The notes under the pieces: generated by a model
Told to the model about the DNA's origin: nothing
The model's input: only the letters and a program-made list of their open reading frames with translations
Databases searched by the model: none
Part shown: positions 56,001 through 64,000 of the stretch, one piece after another
Layout of the letters: each line of letters starts with the position of its first letter
How positions within the stretch are numbered: position 1 is the first letter of the stretch
Source: Lepraria neglecta
Taxonomy: Eukaryota; Ascomycota; Lecanoromycetes; Lecanorales; Stereocaulaceae
Assembly (NCBI GenBank): GCA_033220425.1
Contig: CM065647.1
Location: 2,790,001 to 2,854,000, forward strand
Direction of reading: 5' to 3'
Length of the DNA: 64,000 nt
Translations under genes and position numbers: made by a program

Positions 56001-56785
56001 CAAATCTTTGTCCGCCATGAAAATTTCCAGGTCCGATCTTAAAATTCCAGGTGTTGTCTCAACGGAGATGCTTCGTGCCTTCTGTGTGTATGAGAATTTG
56101 ACCAGGTTCATAATGCCGCTGTGCACTGCGGTCTCTGGGAGATCTGATCCCGACATCCCGGCGACAAAGATGACTATCATCGTTGATATCTCTGGTATTG
56201 GCGTTCGGCAGATCTGGGGCCTGAGGGGATATGTCCAGGATCTGAGCAAGATCTTTGCGCTTAATTATCCTGAGGTCCTTGATAAAGTTCTGGTAAGATC
56301 TCCTATTCCCTTTCAGGACTTTGAGGTCCTTGTCGTCTGGTTGATACAATGATCCACTGACTGAAAATACCCAGCTCATCGGTGCCCCCTCCTTCTTCCC
56401 TACAATCTGGGGCTGGCTCAAAAAATGGGTCGATCCCAACATCGTCAACAAAATGCACATCCTATCTTCCTCCGAAGTCCTATCAACAATCCAACAACAC
56501 GTCGACATTGAAAACATCCCTACTCGATTCGGAGGCCACTTCGATTACCAGCATGGCGTGCAGCCGAGTCTGGATCCTGCGATTGCAGATATGTTGACGT
56601 GGATGCCGCCGAATGCTTCATTGCCTATGGGGCCGATGAAGTGGGTCGAGGATGGGAAAGGGGGGAGAGCTGCTGTTGCTGCTGGGAGTAGTGATGCGAG
56701 GGGGAGGGAGGAGAAGGTTGCGGGTTTGAAGGTGGTGAGTGAAGGGGGGTCGGTGAAGTCTAGGTCTTCGTCTTCCATTAAATAG
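53079..56785 (+). CDS. Sec14-like protein with a giant disordered N-terminal region (two possible breaks)
   Basis: An ATG at 53079 (MAGLDTSLKLITEGFASFLN) opens about 800 residues of Pro/Glu/Gln/Ser/Thr-rich sequence with loose repeats such as EPAKESSHES and ASTQALAQEAPP. The C-terminal part is a Sec14 domain: LLRFFYARQCD, YPHWVGRRDKKGQPLCMFDI, VYENLTRFIMPLCTAV, IIVDISGIGVRQIWGLRGYV, IGAPSFFPTIWGWLKKWVD, DIENIPTRFGGHFDYQHG. Introns 55639-55710, 55853-55905, 56293-56374; the middle exon has 142 bases, as in the other Sec14 gene. Two problems: an in-frame TAG at 53364-53366, and a frame change in a run of five C at 55444-55448 (one base short). Either sequencing error, variation, or decay; a shorter protein starting after the TAG is possible. 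Confidence 0.75.
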
Positions 56786-57370
56786 TGAGGGAGGCATAGG
56801 TCTGGAGAAGCGGGATTTTCCCCATTCAAAACAGCTTTGATGTTATCACGATGGTTACTTAATCTCAACTCCCAATGGATATTTCATAACACTGTACACG
56901 CTCTATAGGAAATGAAAAAAGCCGGTGTGAAGCTCTTCAAAGCTAGTACCTGGGGTTCTTGAGCTTTCCCGATCCAAGTTCTAGGGTAGTTTTATTCGAA
57001 ACCCGAGTCAAGCAATGTTCATTTGAGATTGGTAAGAAGCTGACACCGAGAGGCCTGCGAACTTGCCACAATCTCCACCTTCAGAGCTAGGCACGCTAGG
57101 GTTAGGGCTATAGAGATAGCGTCGGAGTAAGAGCTTCATAGATCCCGACCCCGGCGAAGCTCCGCATGAGCTCCCGAAAGCCTCAACCACCAGCCTTGTT
57201 CACGGGTTCGCGCTCAACTCCACATTTTAATGGCCATGAGCTTCGCCGATTTGAGTCCTTAATGTCAGTCTCTTTTCTCAAGTTTTCGTGACCCTGAACA
57301 CTGCCACGCTCCAAGCAACCCAGCAAATGTCCTCGCTATCAACTACAAATCCCACAAATCCCCTCCAACC
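56786..57370. other. 0.58 kb intergenic
   Basis: Between two rightward genes; no motif recognised. The 57300-57370 stretch is the leader of the next gene. Confidence 0.5.
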
Positions 57371-58398
<1,028 letters not shown>

Positions 58399-58885
58399 GA
58401 TATGAATCACGAAGGAAAGAGACTAGCATTTCTAGCTGCGACGGCTAGGAACGGCCTCCGCGTGGAGACGGCTCATGGAAAGTCAACACTAGCTGCCCAC
58501 ATCGTGGGTATTGAGCTTGAAGGAAAAGAAATACCCAATCTGCATTGGAGACAAGTTGGCAGTCACTTTGGATTGGAAGCAATGCTAGACTGTCCATATC
58601 GACTGGCCATGTTGTATGATATGAGATGAACTGAGCATCGACTGGAATTTTAGACAGCGAGATTCCCATTGAAGCGACCCAGTCTACAATGCAGGTCTCT
58701 AAGTAGCGGCTTTAATGTTACTTCATCATAGCGGAGCTAGAAAATCAAATATCTCAAGTTTATACCCCCTCTCAAAAAATTCTGTAGATAAATCGTTCCT
58801 CCACGCATTCACATCTGTCTTTCCTGCACCTCGAATCTCCCACCAACCACCCAAAACTCCAAATGCCCCACGCCTGACTCCAACA
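58399..58885. other. 0.49 kb intergenic
   Basis: Between two rightward genes; probably 3' end of the first and promoter of the second. No separate gene supported. Confidence 0.55.
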
Positions 58886-59722
58886 ATGATACTCATAGGC
58901 CTAACCGGCTCCCTCGCAACCGGCAAATCAACCGTATCCCGCCTGCTCTCCTTCCCCCCCTACTCCCTCCCCATAATCGACGCCGATGTCCTTGCCCGAC
59001 AAGTAGTCGAGCCCGGCACCTACGGCTACCGGCAAATCCTCTCGCACTTCCTCCCAACAACGCCCGACCTGCTCCTCCCTCATGATGACGACTCAGAGAT
59101 ATCCCGGCAATGGCGGGGCAAGGGGAAGGGGAGACCGATAAATAGAGCGGCGCTGGGGAGACGGGTGTTTGGGAATGAGCCTGAGAAGAAGAGGGATAGG
59201 GGGGTGTTGAATGGGATTATACATCCTCTGGTCCGTCTAGCTATGGCAAAAGCAATTATCTACTACCACTTTTTGGGCTACTGGGCTGTGGTGTTGGATA
59301 TTCCGCTGCTTTACGAGTCCGGACTGGATATTTTCTGCGGAGTGGTGGTTATGGTTGCTGTGAGTGATCCGGATATACAGATGAAGAGGTTGAGGGAGCG
59401 GGATAAGGGGTTGAGTGAGCAGGAGGCTAGGGATCGGGTGGGTAGTCAGATGGGGGTTGAGGAGAAGGTTGAGAGGACTGAGGCGAGGGGACCACTGAGG
59501 GGGAAGGTCGTGGAGAATGATGCGGGGATGGATGATCTACGGGTTGAAGTTGATCGGGTGTTGAAAGAGATTAGGAATGAGGGTGGAGGTAAGCTGTGGG
59601 GTTGGTGGCTTTGGGGCAGTCCGGTTGGGGCGGCGGGGGTGGGGGCTTGGGAGGTTTATAGGAGTTGGAAGGCTAGGAGACGGTGGGTGGAGGAGAGGGT
59701 CAGGGAGAGGGCGAGATTGTGA
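58886..59722 (+). CDS. Dephospho-CoA kinase (CAB5/CoaE-like)
   Basis: 278 residues from ATG at 58886 (MILIGLTGSLATGKSTVSRL); the open frame reaches further upstream, but this Met directly precedes the P-loop. Walker A is GSLATGKST; then PIIDADVLARQVVEPGTYGY (the family's D-x-D region), GVLNGIIHPLVRLAMAKAII, WAVVLDIPLLYESGLDIFCG (the LLYE motif) and DPDIQMKRLRERDKGLSEQE. The C-terminal 60 residues include a hydrophobic stretch LWGWWLWGSPVGAAGVGAWE, possibly a membrane anchor, as in some fungal relatives that sit on mitochondrial or lipid-droplet membranes. It performs the last step of coenzyme A synthesis. No intron and no break. It sits 0.5 kb after CFIm25 in the same direction. Confidence 0.92.
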   Translation: MILIGLTGSLATGKSTVSRLLSFPPYSLPIIDADVLARQVVEPGTYGYRQILSHFLPTTPDLLLPHDDDSEISRQWRGKGKGRPINRAALGRRVFGNEPEKKRDRGVLNGIIHPLVRLAMAKAIIYYHFLGYWAVVLDIPLLYESGLDIFCGVVVMVAVSDPDIQMKRLRERDKGLSEQEARDRVGSQMGVEEKVERTEARGPLRGKVVENDAGMDDLRVEVDRVLKEIRNEGGGKLWGWWLWGSPVGAAGVGAWEVYRSWKARRRWVEERVRERARL

Positions 59723-59936
59723 GGGTGGAAGGGTATGAGTGTATGAGCATTCGAATGGGCATAGAAAGAAGGTTGATATCTGAAATTTTTTCAGAGACAT
59801 CTGGGCTCATGCATATACAGTATGCGCATGATAACCGCTCAGACTTGGACATGTCTTAGACATTCACTACTTCTGTGGATGCAAACCTGCATAATACCCA
59901 CTCGCCGTTGGATTGATTCTGCCTGGTACCGCTTCG

Positions 59937-60656
59937 TCATCTGTCAGTCTTTGCAAGCTGCCAGAGGAACCAATTGCCGTACAATGACTCATCGGCTTCG
60001 AATCGGCAAATTTGGTACGTTGTCCTCCACCTCCCATCTTCCTCTTGTTCGTCATTCTGCTCGCCGTCGTCGTTGTTCTCTCCATCCGTGCTCTCCCCTG
60101 AGGACACCACAGCATCGTCCCAGTCTTCATGACTAGTCTTCAATCTCCACCTTTCTCCCTCGCTCAACCTGTCCGAAGCACCATTCGTCTCTTTCTTCGC
60201 CCACGCTGTCATTTTGCTGCCGTCTTTAAAGAGATAGATCTGGAATTCAATGAAACGATTTCCATTATCATCCTTGATGGGTGAGGAGCGCAGCGTCACT
60301 GAATCTGGTTCCGCGTCATGATCTTCCTCCATTCCCGGGAAAACGTCGTCTATCAAATTTGGGATTGGCTGACGGGTAGCAGTCCTGAAAGCTTCGTTCA
60401 TTCCCAGAAGCTCGCTGGCCGTGAGGGTGTCTGCCTCTGGGTTGTAATTGCAAGTGAATTCTACTTGGCACCAGCCACGAACGAGCCTTACTATGTGACT
60501 AGCAATATCTTCAAGGGAGAGATTCTGGCTTCGTCGTTTGTATATCATGATGGATTTCTTAGGAGTGTGTTCATCGCTGAAAAAAAGATTTGGGAAATCC
60601 CCTTCAGTGGGACAAGACGAAGCGGTATGTGGCAATTGGTCCGTTTTGTTCATCAT
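59937..60656 (-). CDS. Unknown acidic protein
   Basis: 239 residues on the complementary strand. N-terminal half: PNLFFSDEHTPKKSIMIYKR, LSLEDIASHIVRLVRGWCQV. The middle has IEFQIYLFKDGSKMTAWAKK, and the C-terminus is very acidic (SGESTDGENNDDGEQNDEQE) before TTYQICRFEADESLYGNWFL. No known domain. A second frame upstream of 60656 (DIQITDQSEDLGSLETSDDE) also looks coding, so the true start may lie about 60 bases or more further right with a small intron. Composition suggests a nuclear or chaperone-type protein, but that is a guess. Confidence 0.55.
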   Translation of the reverse strand: MMNKTDQLPHTASSCPTEGDFPNLFFSDEHTPKKSIMIYKRRSQNLSLEDIASHIVRLVRGWCQVEFTCNYNPEADTLTASELLGMNEAFRTATRQPIPNLIDDVFPGMEEDHDAEPDSVTLRSSPIKDDNGNRFIEFQIYLFKDGSKMTAWAKKETNGASDRLSEGERWRLKTSHEDWDDAVVSSGESTDGENNDDGEQNDEQEEDGRWRTTYQICRFEADESLYGNWFLWQLAKTDR

Positions 60657-61678
60657 CTGAGGTCTCCAGGCTGCCCAAATCCTCGCTTTGGTCTGTAATT
60701 TGGATGTCCACGCTTAATCTTCAACGAACACGTCGCTGGGGATACCTTCTTCACTGATAAGGAAAGGTTATAGCTTTATAACCGACAAAGATTGATGGTC
60801 AATCATTCAGCTATGCTGTGAGAGTATGCAAGAACCCGCTCTTTCTTTGTGTATATGAAGCCATGTCATGCATTCAGGCGGCTATATTTGAAGAATGTGC
60901 AAGATGTTTGCATAGACATGGTCTCAGATCACAAAAGGAATTGGGACTGCACCACAATTTTGCCACGTTCCAAACTTTCCTCCACTGTCGACATCCATTT
61001 TTTCAGCTGCATGCCATTCAGAGACAGCATAAATCCAACTCAGGAAGTCAGTAAAGCGGTCTAGAATAACGACCGGCCTAGTTCTAATCCCCAAATCCTG
61101 ACTTACAAAGACCCCCATTCAGTCTATCTGGTCACCTACGAGGCGGCCTTTACACGATAGCCACTCAAAGTCGGGCCAATAATGGGTATTCACCACTTGT
61201 GTTTAGATACCTTGATATAGAATTCTAATTACCTCGTAGCGCTCAGCTTGTTGAACTTCCATTCTGCCCCTCATCTTCTCGTTCAATTCCTGCTCCTCGC
61301 CAAGGTCATCAATCTCCATATCGCGTCCTCGCTCTCATTCTAATTTTGTCTTTGCCCCTCAAGTATTCCCAATAAATTTCAATATTCAACCTCCTCTTTT
61401 CTGCGTCACTCAACCGCTCCGAGTTACCACACCCACCACAAAATTTTCTGCAAGACACTCTAGAACAAGCGCTTCAATTGAAAATTATAAAATTAACATT
61501 GCGATCTTCTGTTGATTGTGGCCGCCGCGCCCAGTGTTCCCGTGCTCACTTTCCACTTTCGTCAACGTAGCCTTGTTTACGCGCCCACTTCTATAAACAA
61601 ATTTCGGCCACTGAACCCCCACAGAACTAGATATAATGGAAGATGATCGTGAAAAATTTAAGATCTGTGCAACGCAGA
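60657..61678. other. 1 kb intergenic with pyrimidine-rich promoter stretch
   Basis: Divergent region. 61290-61480 is CT-rich, typical of fungal promoters, and lies before the membrane-protein gene. No other gene supported. Confidence 0.5.
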
Positions 61679-62573
61679 ATGTATCTATCTCTGTCAATTG
61701 CCATCCTCGTCATCTCGATCCTCAATCATGGTGTTCAGGTTATCTCAGCACCCCTCCAAGGTCACCTCCTGCTTTACCTCGACATCCTCTGCACCCAACC
61801 CTCCGCCATCAACCCACAATCAGTCTAGCCCTGAACACATGCCTCATTACGCCCGGTGTATCCGGTATCGTAGTCCAGAACCAGCCCTCATGCACATCCG
61901 GCAACGCGACGCTGATAATGTACGAGGACATTGCATGTAAGCACACTTTCTGGGATTATCTCCTCCCATTTCGAACATTCATCGCGCCTACGACATTTCT
62001 TTCGTCTAAGAGCCATGCTCATAGACAGTTGTGTGCCCCTAAATCCAGGCCCTGAGGCAGGCATTTGCGCCCGTTTCCCCATTCCTCAAATTTATTTCTT
62101 TGAATGACAATGCTGATGCCAAATCTGTAGGTGTCAATGCAATCGATGCGGACACATCCAGCGGCTGCTTTCTCGACTTCCCTGATGTGCAGGTGCCTGC
62201 TGTGATGTTTTCGTGTCAGGATATTAAGGACGATCCGCCGGCTGAGAGTACGAGTACGGTGTCTGCTGCGACGACAAAGCCGGCTATGACAACTGCTAGG
62301 AAGACGACTGGGTCTCCAACGTCAGCAGCTACGACGACATCCAGGCCATCCGCTACGTCGACAAGCTTGGCACCCGCAAAGACGAGTAATGCCGCTTCCA
62401 GCCCTGGACTTCCGCAAAGCGACCAGATAGCGTTGGGCGTTGGACTGCCCGTTGCAGCGATTGTGGTGGCGCTTTTAGCGTGGTGCATTCCCAAGCCGTG
62501 GAGTAAGAAGAAGAAGCATGGAGGCAGTCCAGCCTCGTCACAGGCTCCATTGGTGCCTCCAAGGTGGTTTTGA
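61679..62573 (+). CDS. Small secreted-type single-pass membrane protein
   Basis: Three exons (61679-61760, 61829-61936, 62131-62573) give 210 residues, whole codons. Signal peptide MYLSLSIAILVISILNHGVQ; then a Cys-containing extracellular head (ALNTCLITPGVSGIVVQNQP, SCTSGNATLIMYEDIAC, SSGCFLDFPDVQVPAVMFSC); a Ser/Thr/Ala-rich stalk (TTTSRPSATSTSLAPAKTSN); a transmembrane helix QIALGVGLPVAAIVVALLAW; and a short basic cytoplasmic end (PKPWSKKKKHGG). This is the layout of fungal wall-stress sensors and related type I membrane proteins, though no WSC domain is present. The first intron has donor GTCACC, which is weak, but it is the join that keeps the frame. Confidence 0.7.
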
Positions 62574-63039
62574 TGGTCAGGATGTCTTCTTTCTGACGCT
62601 TAGTAATGATTTAATGTTTCGGTGTTCTGAATCGGAAAGCCTCATTTCATGTTTGCTATAGCATTGACTAGGGACACTTTCAGTAGCTTAATAGAGCCAG
62701 GGTCTTTGTTCGGGCTGCATCGAATTAACTTGTCTTCTCTCTGATATGCCTTGACACCTGTAGGCTTTGAAACACGAGCTTATCTTCCCGAATGGATTTT
62801 CGGAGACCGTGGTACCCACAAGTAGGCCATTTCCTTTGAAAGAAGGCAACCAGTTGGCGGTATGAGAGTTCTCCTGTCAGTCTCGGCATTGGCGATTAAC
62901 CAAACACGCCAAGGCCCTAGCGTATTTAGCCTAAATGGCTTAAATGGAGAGAGCACCACACCACTTGTGCGAGTTATATTCAACGTTCGCTCTTCTGATC
63001 ATGAAGTATATGTTCTCCATCTGAAATAATTGTACCATC
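62574..63039. other. 0.47 kb intergenic
   Basis: Promoter region of the edge gene; nothing specific recognised. Confidence 0.5.
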
Positions 63040-64000
63040 ATGACTTCCGCAAAGCCAAAGCTGGTCTTCGCAGGTCTCGGAGCTATGGGGTACGGCATGG
63101 CGTCCCACCTTCTAAAATCAGGCTTTTCTGTAATCGGGTATGATGTCTACCAGCCTGCCATGGAACGACTAGTAGCTGAAGGAGGCCAATCAGCATCTAC
63201 TCCTCGAGAAGCAGCCATGGGCGTGGAGTTCTTCGTTTGTATGGTGGCAAACTCGCTACAGGCCACGCCGCTTCTTTTCCACCCAGACACTGGCGCTGTT
63301 GAGGCTTTACCAAAGAATGCATCCATCCTGATGTGCTCGACTGTAGCACCTGCTTACATCGATGAAGTCAAGAGATGTCTGCATGAGATTGGAAGGTCAG
63401 ATATTCGCTTGATTGATAGCCCAGTTTCCGGTGGCACAGCTCGAGCAGCGAATGGAACACTCTCTATTTTCTCCTCTGGAGAAGAAAATTACCTTTCCAA
63501 TGCTCATACAATACTCCAATGTCTAAGTGGCAAGCTCTATAAGGTTCCAGGAGGTCTGGGTGGTGGCTCAAAAGCAAAACTTATACATCAAATTTTTGCA
63601 GGGGTTAACATTGCAATGGCTTCAGAAGCTATGGGGCTCACCGCTGCCGCCGGATTGAATACTCAAGAAACATTCGATGAGTTGAAATATGGTGAGGGCG
63701 AGAGTTGGATGTTTAACAATCGAGTGCCACATATGCTTGATCCAACATTGCCACCGTATTCTGCAATCACTATCATTGCCAAAGACGTCGTAAGTCTCCT
63801 AAATCTCGCTTCAACGACTTCCTCATCTACCTACGTCGCGCTTCAACTGTCTCTTCTGCCTGACTCACCCTTCTGATATAATGTTGTGGACAGGGAATCA
63901 TAACAAGCACTGCCCGAGACTTCAAATTCCCTCTACCCATGATCTCAACCGCAGAACAGCTTTACTTGACGGCCATATCTGCCGGCTGGGGAAAAGAAGA
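63040..64000 (+). CDS. 3-hydroxyisobutyrate dehydrogenase-like protein, cut by the window edge
   Basis: ATG at 63040 (MTSAKPKLVFAGLGAMGYGM) with the NAD loop GLGAMG. Then CMVANSLQATPLLF, STVAPAYIDEVKRC, the substrate-binding IDSPVSGGTARAANGTLSIF and the catalytic-Lys helix GGGSKAKLIHQIFAG, AMASEAMGLTAAAGLNTQET. An intron (63790-63893) leads to GIITSTARDFKFPLPMISTA and the window end, with the frame open. The first exon codes exactly 250 residues. In fungi and plants a very large protein starts with two such dehydrogenase units and continues into a DUF1537 kinase and a class II aldolase; whether this gene does so lies outside the window. Separate paralogue of the broken gene at 13909-15129. 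Confidence 0.85.

Overview
The window is nuclear DNA of a filamentous ascomycete (Pezizomycotina). Genes are split by short introns of about 40-110 bases with GT..AG ends and CTAAC/CTGAC-like branch sites. The families are typical of that group: PTH11-like rhodopsin-fold membrane proteins, several cytochrome P450s, a LaeA-like methyltransferase, a pogo/Fot1-type transposon, secreted Cys-rich proteins. A dothideomycete is my guess, but nothing here fixes the class. No tRNA, rRNA or CRISPR was recognised.

Layout. 1-5.2 kb is a graveyard: an F-box-like remnant cut by the window edge, a dispersed repeat with a GC-rich block, a broken secreted Cys-rich protein and a pogo/Fot1 DNA transposon (3089-5190). 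7-10 kb has two intact genes, a PTH11-like receptor and a DJ-1/PfpI protein that lacks the usual cysteine. 10-12.3 kb holds an ankyrin pseudogene and a remnant of a four-carbon acid sugar kinase.

12.8-30.8 kb is a catabolism-flavoured block: two alpha/beta hydrolases, two metal-dependent amidohydrolases, a 3-hydroxyisobutyrate-dehydrogenase-like protein, a fumarylacetoacetate-hydrolase-like protein, two broken P450s, an SDR and a Gfo/Idh/MocA oxidoreductase. Most members carry one to several lesions; only the SDR, the Gfo/Idh gene and probably the first hydrolase look whole. The paired families suggest an old duplicated pathway cluster now decaying.

31-35.4 kb has an intact second PTH11-like gene and an intact P450. 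35.5-42.5 kb is again decayed: an AAA ATPase with two breaks, and a subtilisin-like protease relic plus a second partial copy. From 42.9 kb intact genes dominate: a Sec14 lipid-transfer protein, a ten-exon LaeA-like methyltransferase, a class V aminotransferase, then (after a poorly coding 49.5-53 kb stretch) a second Sec14 protein with a giant low-complexity N-terminal region, the mRNA 3'-end factor CFIm25, dephospho-CoA kinase, an acidic unknown, and a small single-pass membrane protein. The right edge cuts a 3-hydroxyisobutyrate-dehydrogenase-like gene that may be the start of the large fungal/plant dehydrogenase-kinase-aldolase fusion.

Overall a housekeeping segment (57-60 kb) sits beside an accessory region in which several genes are broken by a single stop or frameshift. 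All intron positions are read by eye from splice signals and frame continuity; for the intact genes the summed exons give whole codon numbers.
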